Source: Flavobacterium piscinae (GTDB lineage: Bacteria > Bacteroidota > Bacteroidia > Flavobacteriales > Flavobacteriaceae). From it: a stretch of DNA of 64,000 nucleotides. The notes under the pieces are model-generated. The model saw nothing but the letters and a program-made list of their open reading frames with translations, was not told the origin of the DNA and made no database searches. The position numbers were made by a program, and so were the translations under genes. Each line of letters starts with the position of its first letter. Within the stretch, counting starts at the first letter, position 1. The stretch lies in NCBI RefSeq assembly GCF_004122145.1, contig NZ_SBKQ01000006.1, forward strand, positions 124,001 to 188,000. The letters are read 5' to 3'. Below are positions 16,659 to 24,894 of this stretch, in pieces.

Positions 16659-18633
16659 AATACGCCACCAGTTCCAACAATTCTTTTTCAAATCGTTCTT
16701 TCGGTAAATACTGTTCTTCCAAAGCTTTCACAAAAGGAATAGGCGATTCTAAACTGCCTACTCTACGCACCGGACCATCCAAATATTCAAAACAATTTTC
16801 CATAATCATAGCTGAAATATCACTGGCAATCCCTCCAAAAATAGTATCCTCTTGCAAAATGATACATTTGTTTGTTTTTTTAACCGATTTGTAAATTGCT
16901 TCTGTGTCTAAGGGTTGTAACGTACGTAAATCCAATACATCAGCACTGATTTCCGGGTGCTTGGATAAAGTCTCCAAAGCCCAATGTACACCGGCACCAA
17001 AAGAAATAATGGTCACTTTTGTCCCTTCTTTCAACAACGCTGCTTTCCCAAACGGAATCGTGTAGTAATCGGTAGGTACATCTTGATAAATACTTCTATA
17101 TAGTTGTTTATGCTCAAAATACATCACCGGATTCGGGTCGTTAATAGCCGTATTTAATAATCCCTTTGCATCATAGGGAAACGCAGGATAAACCACTTTT
17201 AAACCGGGTGTTTTGGTAAACCACGCTTCATTGGTTTGCGAATGAAAAGGTCCGGCTTGAGTGCCTCCACCACAGGGCATACGCACCACTACATCGGCTT
17301 TTTCATTCCAACGGTAATGTTGCTTGGCCAATAAATTGACAATGGGATTAAAACCGGTGGAAACAAAGTCGGCAAACTGCATTTCTACAATCGCTTTGTG
17401 TCCGTTAATCGATAATCCCATACCGGCAGAAACCACTGCACTTTCACAAATCGGTGTATTGCGGACGCGTTCTTTACCAAATAAATTCACAAAGCCATCG
17501 GTTACTTTAAAAGCCCCACCGTATTCCGCAATGTCTTGTCCCATAATCACCAAATTCGGGTGGCGTTCCATAGATTGTTTTAAACTTTGGGTAATCGCAT
17601 CTATCACTCGAATATTTTCAGTTGTATTAGAATGTGTAAATTCTTCAAAATCATATGGTTTGTACACATCATTTAACTCTTCACTTAAATCAGCTACAAA
17701 ATCCGGTTCCTCAAAAACGAGACGAATGTGTTCATCCATTTCTTGCTTGTAGGCCATTTTTATGGCTTCATCATAGTCATTAGTGAGTAAGCCAATTTCT
17801 TTTAAATATTCTTTGTAATTATCAATCGGATCTTTTTTTGCCCACTCGTCCATTAAATCCTGTGGCACATATTTTGTTCCACTCGCCTCTTCATGCCCAC
17901 GCATTCTAAAGGTTAAAAATTCCAATAAAACAGGTCTTGGATTTTCTCGTAAAGAAGCTACTAATTCCGAAACTTTTGTGAATACTTCTAAGATATTATT
18001 ACCATCAATAATATGACTTTCCATACCGTACCCAATACCTTTGTCGGCTAAGTGCGTACAGCGATATTGTTCATTGGTAGGCGTAGAAAGACCGTACCCG
18101 TTATTTTCTATCACAAACAAAACCGGTAATTCCCATACGGCAGCAATGTTTAACGCTTCGTGAAAATCACCTTCACTGGTAGCTCCTTCACCGGTAAAAA
18201 CAGCCGTAACTTTACCGTTCTTTTTGAGTTTATTGGCTAAAGCAATCCCATCTGCCACACCTAATTGCGGACCCAAATGCGAAATCATCCCGATGATTTT
18301 ATATTCTTGTGTCCCAAAATGAAACGAACGGTCACGTCCTTTGGTAAAGCCACTTTTCTTCCCTTGCCATTGAGCAAATAAACGTTTCAACGGTATATCA
18401 CGAGTAGTAAAAACACCTAAGTTACGGTGCATCGGAAGTATGTACTCATCTTTCTCCAATGCAGATGTAATTCCAACAGAAATCGCCTCTTGTCCAATAC
18501 CCGAAAACCATTTGGAAATCTTACCCTGACGAAGCAAAATGAGCATTTTTTCTTCAATCAAACGGGGTTTTAACAAGCGAATATATAAATCAAGTAAAGT
18601 AGTGTCAGAGAGATTTTTTCTGTCGAAAAGCAT
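16657..18633 (-). CDS. 2-oxoacid dehydrogenase E1, fused alpha and beta subunits
   Basis: The 658-residue protein joins an E1 alpha half (about 1-330) and an E1 beta half (about 340-658). The thiamine diphosphate motif GEGATSEGDFHEAL...ENNGYG lies in the alpha half, together with the phosphorylation-loop-like region FRMRGHEEASG. The beta half has GQDIAEYGGAF and MPCGGGTQAGPFHSQ. The fusion is usual in Bacteroidota and acts on branched-chain or related 2-oxoacids, which in this phylum supplies iso-branched acyl primers for lipids. The E2 and E3 genes are not in the window. Substrate choice cannot be fixed from motifs alone. Confidence 0.9.
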   Translation of the reverse strand: MLFDRKNLSDTTLLDLYIRLLKPRLIEEKMLILLRQGKISKWFSGIGQEAISVGITSALEKDEYILPMHRNLGVFTTRDIPLKRLFAQWQGKKSGFTKGRDRSFHFGTQEYKIIGMISHLGPQLGVADGIALANKLKKNGKVTAVFTGEGATSEGDFHEALNIAAVWELPVLFVIENNGYGLSTPTNEQYRCTHLADKGIGYGMESHIIDGNNILEVFTKVSELVASLRENPRPVLLEFLTFRMRGHEEASGTKYVPQDLMDEWAKKDPIDNYKEYLKEIGLLTNDYDEAIKMAYKQEMDEHIRLVFEEPDFVADLSEELNDVYKPYDFEEFTHSNTTENIRVIDAITQSLKQSMERHPNLVIMGQDIAEYGGAFKVTDGFVNLFGKERVRNTPICESAVVSAGMGLSINGHKAIVEMQFADFVSTGFNPIVNLLAKQHYRWNEKADVVVRMPCGGGTQAGPFHSQTNEAWFTKTPGLKVVYPAFPYDAKGLLNTAINDPNPVMYFEHKQLYRSIYQDVPTDYYTIPFGKAALLKEGTKVTIISFGAGVHWALETLSKHPEISADVLDLRTLQPLDTEAIYKSVKKTNKCIILQEDTIFGGIASDISAMIMENCFEYLDGPVRRVGSLESPIPFVKALEEQYLPKERFEKELLELVAY

Positions 18634-18658
18634 AGTATTGGTGGTTTAAAAACGCTCC

Positions 18659-18686
18659 CAAAAGTACAAAAAATAACAATTTCAAC
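18659..18686 (-). promoter_or_regulatory. Putative promoter of the E1 dehydrogenase gene
   Basis: On the minus strand TACTTTTG (18666-18659) matches TAnnTTTG, with GTTG as a partial -33 element at 18687-18684, about 17 bp upstream. The 5' UTR would be about 20 nt. Confidence 0.5.
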
Positions 18687-18741
18687 TTCTTTTGTGATAC
18701 TTTTTTATAAAACGTTTTCAGGAGTGTTGATAACTTTCAAT

Positions 18742-18771
18742 TTTGCAATCTAAAATATTTATATACATTTG
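18742..18771 (+). promoter_or_regulatory. Promoter of the dioxygenase gene at 18823
   Basis: TTTG (18742-18745) and TACATTTG (18764-18771) are separated by 18 bp, a good match to the Bacteroidota sigma-A consensus. The predicted 5' UTR is about 45 nt. Confidence 0.6.
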
Positions 18772-18822
18772 TATTTACAAGCATTCAACTCACTTTGAGT
18801 TATTAACAAACAATAATTTACT

Positions 18823-19773
18823 ATGCAAAAAATTCCTAGTGTTGACTTGCGTGATTTCCTATCGGATGACCCGGTACGCAAACAAAAATTTGTAAATGAA
18901 ATCGGAAAAGCTTATTCAGATATAGGGTTTGTAGCCCTCAAAGGTCATTTTTTAGATGATCGTTTAGTGGAAGATTTGTACGCTGAAGTACGTAACTTTT
19001 TTAATCTTCCTTTAGAGACAAAAGCCAAGTATGAAATCCCGGGAATTGGTGGTCAACGAGGCTATGTTTCTTTTGGAAAAGAACATGCCAAAGGTCGTTC
19101 AGCCGGTGATTTAAAAGAGTTTTGGCATTTTGGACAGTATGTAAGTGAAGGTTCAAAATACGTCGGAGAATACCCTGATAATGTAGAAGTTACTGAATTG
19201 CCAAAGTTCAATGAAGTAGGTAAAGAAGCCTACCAAATGTTGGAAAAAACAGGTGTTTATGTGTTGAGAGCGTTAGCGTTGTATTTAGGTTTGGATGAGT
19301 TTTACTTTGACAAATACATCAAAGACGGTAACAGTATTTTACGTCCGATTCATTATCCACCCATTACAGATGAACCAAAAGATGCCGTTCGGGCCGCAGC
19401 TCATGGCGACATCAACTTGATTACGTTATTAATGGGTGCTCAAGGTAAAGGATTACAAGTGCAAAACCACAATGGTGATTGGATTGATGCGATGGCCGAA
19501 CCGGATGAATTGATGATTAATGTAGGTGATATGTTATCTCGTCATACCAACAACAAATTAAAATCGACCATTCATCAAGTGGTCAATCCGCCTAGAGAAT
19601 TATGGGGAACTTCGCGTTATTCCATTCCGTTCTTCATGCATCCGGTGAGCGATATGCGTTTGGATGTTTTGGAAGATTGCATTGATGAAAATAATCCAAA
19701 ACGATACGATGACATTTCAGCCGGAGAGTTCTTGCATGAACGTTTGGTTGATTTGGGATTGATTAAGAAATAA
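18823..19773 (+). CDS. Isopenicillin N synthase-like 2-oxoglutarate/Fe(II) oxygenase
   Basis: The 316-residue protein has the DIOX_N region (IPSVDLRDFLSDDP) and the double-stranded beta-helix core. The iron ligands are HGDINLITLL (His and Asp) and the distal His in SRHTNNKLKSTIHQVVN; the RYSIPFF motif (RxS) binds the 2-oxoglutarate carboxylate. The family oxidises small molecules; the substrate is unknown. It is divergent from the E1 gene, has its own promoter and is followed by a terminator hairpin, so it is probably monocistronic. Confidence 0.85.
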   Translation: MQKIPSVDLRDFLSDDPVRKQKFVNEIGKAYSDIGFVALKGHFLDDRLVEDLYAEVRNFFNLPLETKAKYEIPGIGGQRGYVSFGKEHAKGRSAGDLKEFWHFGQYVSEGSKYVGEYPDNVEVTELPKFNEVGKEAYQMLEKTGVYVLRALALYLGLDEFYFDKYIKDGNSILRPIHYPPITDEPKDAVRAAAHGDINLITLLMGAQGKGLQVQNHNGDWIDAMAEPDELMINVGDMLSRHTNNKLKSTIHQVVNPPRELWGTSRYSIPFFMHPVSDMRLDVLEDCIDENNPKRYDDISAGEFLHERLVDLGLIKK

Positions 19774-19793
19774 TTAATAGTAACTCATATAAG

Positions 19794-19826
19794 AAAGACA
19801 TTGAGTTTTGGCTTGATGTCTTTTTT
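19794..19826 (+). terminator. Rho-independent terminator after the dioxygenase gene
   Basis: AAAGACAT (19794-19801) pairs with ATGTCTTT (19816-19823) across a 14-nt loop and runs into a T tract, 20 bp after the stop codon. Confidence 0.6.
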
Positions 19827-19834
19827 GATTTGTG

Positions 19835-19931
19835 AAGGTTCTGAGGTACTTAGTAGCTAAGGCACTAAGGTTTAATAGTGGATAATCAAAAACCTCAATA
19901 CCTCAGAACCTTAGAAACTTAGAACCTGTAG
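19835..19931. repeat. Inverted pair of octamer arrays, ACCTYAGA family
   Basis: The right arm reads in 8-bp steps ACCTCAAT, ACCTCAGA, ACCTTAGA, AACTTAGA, ACCTGTAG (19892-19931), ending 1 bp before the SUI1 start codon. The left arm (19840-19871) holds four octamers of the same family in reverse orientation. A 14-bp perfect inverted repeat (19835-19848 and 19899-19912) joins them, so the transcript could fold into a long imperfect hairpin occluding the SUI1 start region. Confidence 0.8.
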
Positions 19932-19932
19932 A

Positions 19933-20268
19933 ATGAATGACTTAAGCGAACAACTAAAAAAACTCTTCCCCGACCATCAACCCTCCAACGAACCGGAACC
20001 AGTTGATGACTCGCCGCATGAATTATACGTTCAAAAAGAACCGATGATTTGTCAATACGAAAAACGAAAAGGCAAACCAACCACCATTATTTCAGGCTAT
20101 GAAGGAACGGATGAGGATTTCAAAATCTTAGCCAAAGAAATAAAAAGTAAATTTGCTGTTGGTGGCAGTTTCAAAGACGGAGAAATCATCATTCAAGGTG
20201 ATTACCGTGATAAAATAATGCAATTTTTAAAAGATAAAGGATTTAAAACCAAACGTGTAGGAGGATGA
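19933..20268 (+). CDS. Bacterial SUI1/eIF1-like protein (YciH family)
   Basis: The 111-residue protein has a flexible acidic N-terminal region and a C-terminal SUI1 domain (about 40-110), including RKGKPTTIISGYEG, KFAVGGSFKDGEIIIQGDYRD and a terminal KGFKTKRVGG. Bacterial SUI1 proteins resemble eIF1 and have been linked to discrimination of initiation complexes, but their role is not settled. The start codon lies 1 bp after an octamer array, and no ordinary Shine-Dalgarno is present. Confidence 0.88.
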   Translation: MNDLSEQLKKLFPDHQPSNEPEPVDDSPHELYVQKEPMICQYEKRKGKPTTIISGYEGTDEDFKILAKEIKSKFAVGGSFKDGEIIIQGDYRDKIMQFLKDKGFKTKRVGG

Positions 20269-20302
20269 TTTTTTGTTTCAAGTTTAAAGTTATATTAAAT
20301 TT

Positions 20303-20342
20303 ACCTTAGAACCTTAGTCCCTCAGCACCTTAGCACCTCAAA
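20303..20342. repeat. Array of five octamers, ACCTYAGN, abutting a start codon
   Basis: In 8-bp steps: ACCTTAGA, ACCTTAGT, CCCTCAGC, ACCTTAGC, ACCTCAAA, ending 2 bp before the ATG at 20345. The word is the same as in the array at 19892-19931 upstream of the preceding gene. Confidence 0.8.
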
Positions 20343-20344
20343 AA

Positions 20345-21211
20345 ATGATACCATCATCCGAATTAATACTCAACCCCGACGGCAGTGTTTACCACATCAA
20401 CCTATTGCCGGAACAAATTGCACACGATATTATTTTTGTGGGGGATCAAAATCGTGTAGAAAAAATCACCAAACATTTTGATTCCATTGAATTTTCCACC
20501 CAAAAAAGAGAATTCAAAACGCAAACCGGAATGTACAAAGGCAAACGCATCACGGTCATGTCCACTGGAATAGGTCCTGACAACATTGATATTGTGATGA
20601 ATGAATTGGATGCCTTAGTGAACATCGATTTAAAAACCAGAACCATTAAAGACAAATTAACATCGTTAAACATTGTTCGCATTGGAACTTCCGGTTCGTT
20701 GCAAGCTGATATTCCGGTAGATAGTTTTGTGATGAGTGCTTACGGATTAGGATTAGACAACATGCTTCGCTCCTATTTGATTGATTCCATTTCCGAAAAA
20801 AATATTGAAGAAGCCTTCATTAAACAAACGGATTGGGATTTACGAAAAGGGCGTCCGTATGTGATTAAAGGAAGTAACTCACTACTTAAAAAATTTGAAA
20901 GCAACGAGATTAAGAAAGGTTTCACCGGAACAGCAGGTGGATTTTATGGCCCACAAGGACGTGTTTTACGTTTGAATATTCAAGATGCAGACCTAAATTC
21001 AAAAATGGATTCTTTTAAATACAACGGTATTCAAATGACCAATTTAGAAATGGAAACCGGAGCCATTTATGGTTTAGGAAAATTATTAGGACACGAATGT
21101 TTATCGTTGAATGCGATTATTGCCAATCGAGTCACCGGAACATTTAGTGAAGATCCATATAAAGCAGTGGATGCGTTGATTGAATATTCGTTGGATAAAT
21201 TGGCGGAGTAA
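20345..21211 (+). CDS. Nucleoside phosphorylase (PNP/UDP family)
   Basis: The 288-residue protein shows the trimeric/hexameric phosphorylase core. The phosphate and ribose motifs include FVGDQNRVEKI near 30, STGIGPDNIDIVMNEL and RIGTSGSLQADIPVD, and the late nucleoside-binding segment LEMETGAIYGLG carries the conserved MET motif. It is probably a uridine phosphorylase-like salvage enzyme. It follows the SUI1 gene after 76 bp containing an octamer array. Base specificity is not settled by motifs alone. Confidence 0.85.
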   Translation: MIPSSELILNPDGSVYHINLLPEQIAHDIIFVGDQNRVEKITKHFDSIEFSTQKREFKTQTGMYKGKRITVMSTGIGPDNIDIVMNELDALVNIDLKTRTIKDKLTSLNIVRIGTSGSLQADIPVDSFVMSAYGLGLDNMLRSYLIDSISEKNIEEAFIKQTDWDLRKGRPYVIKGSNSLLKKFESNEIKKGFTGTAGGFYGPQGRVLRLNIQDADLNSKMDSFKYNGIQMTNLEMETGAIYGLGKLLGHECLSLNAIIANRVTGTFSEDPYKAVDALIEYSLDKLAE

Positions 21212-21303
21212 TGTGACAATGAGTCTATTTGTAAATGTGTCAATTATTACATAAACAAATATTTCAGAATTTTGTTAATTATTTCAATTAGTTTTAAAAA
21301 AAT

Positions 21304-21831
21304 ATGAATTTAATCCTCGAAACCAATCGCCTACTCCTTCGACCTCTTGAACTTAGCGATGCCGAAGCCATGTTTGAAATGGATAATAATCCTAACGTAC
21401 ATCGCTATTTGTGGCAAAGTCCTACTCAGGAAATTAGCGAAACCCTCAAGATTATTGAAATGGTGCAAAAACAATATGTGGACAATAAAATTGGGCGTTT
21501 TGCCACCATTTTGAAAGAAACCGGTGAATTCATTGGTTGGACAGGCATTAAATTTGTGAATGACCATGTAGAAAACGGCAATACTAATTTCTACGATTAT
21601 GGTTATCGCTTAAATGAAAAATTTTGGAAAAAAGGCTATGCCACTGAAGCCTCTATTGCATGGCTGGATTATGGTTTTAATCAAATGAACATCCAATCTA
21701 TGCACGCTTACACACATGCTCAAAACGGAGCTTCTAACCATGTTTTACAAAAAGTGGGGTTTCAATTTATGGAAGATTATCTGGATAAAGATGGCGTGAT
21801 TTGGAAGTGGTGGCAACTTATAAACTCTTAA
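21304..21831 (+). CDS. GNAT N-acetyltransferase, RimJ/RimL type
   Basis: The 175-residue protein begins with the RimJ/RimL-type ETNRLLLRPLELSDAEAMF and has the acetyl-CoA loop region YRLNEKFWKKGYATEASIA (motif A), then NGASNHVLQKVGF (motif B). It should acetylate a protein N terminus or a small amine. The last codons overlap an array of TAAACYTT octamers that continues up to the next gene. Confidence 0.85.
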   Translation: MNLILETNRLLLRPLELSDAEAMFEMDNNPNVHRYLWQSPTQEISETLKIIEMVQKQYVDNKIGRFATILKETGEFIGWTGIKFVNDHVENGNTNFYDYGYRLNEKFWKKGYATEASIAWLDYGFNQMNIQSMHAYTHAQNGASNHVLQKVGFQFMEDYLDKDGVIWKWWQLINS

Positions 21832-21852
21832 ACTTTTAACCTTTTAAACCAA
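21821..21852. repeat. Array of four octamers, TAAACYTT
   Basis: In 8-bp steps: TAAACTCT, TAAACTTT, TAACCTTT, TAAACCAA. It covers the stop codon of the acetyltransferase and ends 3 bp before the ATG at 21856. The word differs from the neighbouring ACCTYAGA arrays but the period and placement are the same. Confidence 0.65.
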
Positions 21853-21855
21853 AAA

Positions 21856-22707
21856 ATGAAAACCATCAAAATCGCAGGCGTATCCGAACATTTCAACTTA
21901 CCTTGGCATTTGTGTCTTGAAAACGGTGAATTTGAAGAAGCCGGTATTGATTTACAATGGACCGACGTTCCCGAAGGAACTGGAAAAATGTGCCAAATGC
22001 TTCGTAATGGCGAAACCGATATTGCGGTGATTCTTTCCGAAGGAATTGTGAAAGACATTACGGCCGGAAATCCTTCTAAAATTGTTCAAATTTATGTGGA
22101 AAGCCCTTTAATTTGGGGAATACATATGGATGCTAAATCCAAGTATCAAACGCTTTCAGACTTAGAAAACACTAAAGTAGCCATTAGCCGAATGGGGTCC
22201 GGTTCGCATTTAATGGCTATTGTCAATGCTCAAAATGAAGGTTGGAACACTACTAATTTGCAGTTTGAAATTGTCAACACGATTGATGGTGCGGTGGAAG
22301 CTTTATCGAATGGAAAAGCCGATTATTTCATGTGGGAAAAGTTCATGACCAAACCTTTGGTTGATAACGGCACTTTTCGGAGAGTTGCAGACTGCCCTAC
22401 TCCATGGCCATGTTTTGTGATTGCGGTTCGAAATGAAATGCTTGAAAAATATCCACAAACCATCACATTGATTTTAGAGATCATCAATGCCACAACTGCT
22501 GAATTTAAAGATATTCCCAGTATCAATCGCACCTTAGCTGAGCGATACAACCAAAAAACAGAGGATATCAACCAATGGTTATCCCAAACCAAATGGTCGC
22601 AAAAAAATATCACTTCGGAAACGTTAAACAAAATTCAAAATCAGTTATTTGAGCTAAGTCTTATCGATAAAAAAAGTACTTTTGCAGAAATCGTGCATTG
22701 CTTTTAG
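21856..22707 (+). CDS. Cytoplasmic periplasmic-binding-protein-like (PBP2) protein
   Basis: The 283-residue protein has a type 2 periplasmic-binding fold: an early beta-alpha unit (TIKIAGVSEHFNLPWHLCLE), a TDIAVILSEGIVKDI segment, and a MGSGSHLMAI ligand loop. It resembles SsuA/ThiY-type binding proteins and, from memory, the PBP2_Ca3427-like group. It has no signal peptide or lipobox and no ABC permease or ATPase beside it, so it is probably not a transporter component but a cytoplasmic ligand binder or enzyme. Its ligand is unknown. Confidence 0.7.
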   Translation: MKTIKIAGVSEHFNLPWHLCLENGEFEEAGIDLQWTDVPEGTGKMCQMLRNGETDIAVILSEGIVKDITAGNPSKIVQIYVESPLIWGIHMDAKSKYQTLSDLENTKVAISRMGSGSHLMAIVNAQNEGWNTTNLQFEIVNTIDGAVEALSNGKADYFMWEKFMTKPLVDNGTFRRVADCPTPWPCFVIAVRNEMLEKYPQTITLILEIINATTAEFKDIPSINRTLAERYNQKTEDINQWLSQTKWSQKNITSETLNKIQNQLFELSLIDKKSTFAEIVHCF

Positions 22708-22728
22708 TATTTTGCCGTTTCTATGTAA

Positions 22729-23661
22729 ATGAATCTATTCGGAACACTTAAGTACCAAGAATTAAAAACGAAATTTCAAGTTAAAAGACCTTGGGATGAT
22801 GTGATTATTTTTGTCTTAAACGTACTGATTGCCATTCCAATTTTTATCATCATTCATCAAAATTTAAAAGATCCGGATTGGTTTTTTAATATTGATAGAA
22901 TTCTAATCGGGATTATTCTTTTAATTTTGATTCAACTCATCTTACGACTCATTCGAACCATCTTAATTCTGGGTATTGTCACCTATTTGATTATTTTAAT
23001 TTATGGTACCGTTTTCAGCGGATATGGATTTGAATCTGTTTTTCAGGATTATGGTTATATGATTTATTCGATGACAGAAAATCCGAATCCGCAAGACATT
23101 GTTATTTCAAAACTACTGCCATTTCCAAACAAAAATCAGATTGTCAACGCCATAGAATATAATCACCCAAAAGTAAGAAATTTTGCTTTGACTGCAACTA
23201 CTTTACATTTTAAAGATATAAAAGGTCAACACGAACATCGAAAAATGATACAGTGTTTTGCAGTATTTAAAGAAATCCGAAACCGTTGGAACTATGTAAA
23301 CGACCCCAAAGGACAGGAATATATTGCTCATGCTACAGAAAGTTTAATTCATTTTTCGGGTGATTGCGATGATCATGCAATTTTGATGGCCGCCTGTATC
23401 CGTGCGGTTGGTGGTACACCACGACTCATTCACACGGGAGGTCATATTTATCCCGAAATGTTAGTGGGACAAAAAAGTGAATTAGAAGCAGCAGTATATC
23501 TCATCAAAGAAGTACTGTTCATTACCGAAAGTAAAAACAAAGAAATTCACTACCACATTGATGAGCGGGGTCAAATTTGGCTCAATTTAGATTACACGGC
23601 TCGTTATCCCGGTGGGCCGTTTATGTCGGAAGAAATTTTAGGTGCTTTAACGCTCAACTAA
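22729..23661 (+). CDS. Membrane protein with transglutaminase-like domain
   Basis: The 310-residue protein has two to three N-terminal transmembrane helices (about 23-45, 56-70 and 72-95) and then a transglutaminase-like cysteine peptidase fold. The catalytic cysteine is in SGDCDDHAILMAACIRAVG, and a histidine follows in HTGGHIYPEML. The family can act as a protease or crosslinking enzyme or be a structural domain. It stands alone in a run of same-strand envelope genes. Confidence 0.75.
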   Translation: MNLFGTLKYQELKTKFQVKRPWDDVIIFVLNVLIAIPIFIIIHQNLKDPDWFFNIDRILIGIILLILIQLILRLIRTILILGIVTYLIILIYGTVFSGYGFESVFQDYGYMIYSMTENPNPQDIVISKLLPFPNKNQIVNAIEYNHPKVRNFALTATTLHFKDIKGQHEHRKMIQCFAVFKEIRNRWNYVNDPKGQEYIAHATESLIHFSGDCDDHAILMAACIRAVGGTPRLIHTGGHIYPEMLVGQKSELEAAVYLIKEVLFITESKNKEIHYHIDERGQIWLNLDYTARYPGGPFMSEEILGALTLN

Positions 23662-23738
23662 ATGTTTTAAGAGATTTTGGTTATTTTTTTTCTTTCCTAC
23701 CAAGCTTTTCATATATTTACATCATTAAACCCCAAAAA

Positions 23739-24308
23739 ATGAAAAAATATATTTTTATCTTTTTAGTTTTCACACAGGTTTCATTTGCACAGGAAAATAA
23801 TACGTTTAACTTGGGTAAAAATGAAATAAAGTTTGATGTTGTTTCTATCGTTGCTTTAGGAAAAATTCATGTGAGTTATGAACGTTTTCTCGGTGATGAT
23901 TTTTCAATTGGAATCAGTGGTAATTTTAACCAAAGCAAGTCTAGAGAAGAAGATTTTGAGAGAGGCAAAAACAGAACGCTAGAAGAATATCAAATCATTC
24001 CATTTGTTCGTTATTCCTTATCTAAAAGTCAGATTCGCTATTATTTTGTAGAAGTTTTTGTTTCTGCCAATCAAGGTAAGTACCGCGAATTAGAACGATT
24101 ATTAGATCAAAATAACAACGGTTATTATGAAGCTGTTCAAAAAGATTACTCCGATTATGCCATTGGAGCTGCTGTTGGACACAAATTTTACATTAAAGAA
24201 AAATTAGGTATAGACATTTTTGTAGGAATGGGAAAAAACTTGTTCAGCAATGGTGAAAGTCCAGATATCATTCCACGGGTTGGTGTTAATATTGGGTATC
24301 GATTTTAA
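23739..24308 (+). CDS. Outer-membrane beta-barrel-like protein
   Basis: The ATG at 23739 starts a 189-residue protein with a signal peptide (MKKYIFIFLVFTQVSFAQ). Alternating beta-strand pattern and a C-terminal GVNIGYRF, ending in an aromatic residue as outer-membrane barrels do, are visible. KIHVSYERFLGDDFSIGIS resembles the DUF3575-type flavobacterial barrel proteins. The function is unknown. The next lipoprotein gene follows after 10 bp, so the two may be a pair. Confidence 0.72.
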   Translation: MKKYIFIFLVFTQVSFAQENNTFNLGKNEIKFDVVSIVALGKIHVSYERFLGDDFSIGISGNFNQSKSREEDFERGKNRTLEEYQIIPFVRYSLSKSQIRYYFVEVFVSANQGKYRELERLLDQNNNGYYEAVQKDYSDYAIGAAVGHKFYIKEKLGIDIFVGMGKNLFSNGESPDIIPRVGVNIGYRF

Positions 24309-24318
24309 TAAATTTACT

Positions 24319-24894
24319 ATGAAAACATTACAATATACTTTACTTTTTGTTTTATTAACTCTTTCTATTTCTTGTAGCAAAGAAGATGAAGAGTTTTATA
24401 ATGCGGTTTACACCACCATTCCGGGCTTAGTTACGATTGAAGTTCAACCCAGTTTTGAAGTGAATGACGTTCTATGGTTGAATACTGATACTTTTTCAAG
24501 GTATTTAGCTGAACCAAATCAAACAACTCCTTTGGATGTTTACAGAACAACTAATTCAGAAACCTTTAGTTTTTTATATCGATTAGAAAAACAAGTTAAC
24601 GGTGAATGGGAAAATGTTGCAATCGGTAGTAATTTTATTGAAAATAAAGGTGAAATGAGCATTGGCAATTATGTTACAGGAGTTGCTTTTTACAATGATG
24701 TAACAGAAGCTTATGAATACAGAGGCGGAATCGTATTAACGGAATCGGGACAATATCGAATTGCTTTTTTTAGTGGATTTAACGGTACTAATTTTGATAT
24801 CATTTCAGAAAGTGCCAACCGTTCCACATTTTTAACCATTGCCACAACTGCAATAAATGCCCCTAACGGATTTTACACTTTTACAGTCAATTAG
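24319..24894 (+). CDS. Hypothetical lipoprotein
   Basis: The 191-residue protein starts at the ATG at 24319 with a lipoprotein signal peptide and a lipobox SISC near residue 19, followed by KEDEEFYN. The rest is beta-rich and resembles no family I know. It is preceded by the beta-barrel gene. Its stop codon shares the tetranucleotide TTAG with the stop of the convergent corA. Confidence 0.7.
   Translation: MKTLQYTLLFVLLTLSISCSKEDEEFYNAVYTTIPGLVTIEVQPSFEVNDVLWLNTDTFSRYLAEPNQTTPLDVYRTTNSETFSFLYRLEKQVNGEWENVAIGSNFIENKGEMSIGNYVTGVAFYNDVTEAYEYRGGIVLTESGQYRIAFFSGFNGTNFDIISESANRSTFLTIATTAINAPNGFYTFTVN

Noticed and set aside
17324..17752. 142-codon plus-strand open frame
   Set aside because: It is antisense to the conserved E1 beta domain and has no plausible start signals.
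19835..19931. Terminator hairpin upstream of SUI1
   Set aside because: The stem has a long loop and no T tract, and the gene upstream already has its own terminator at 19794-19826.
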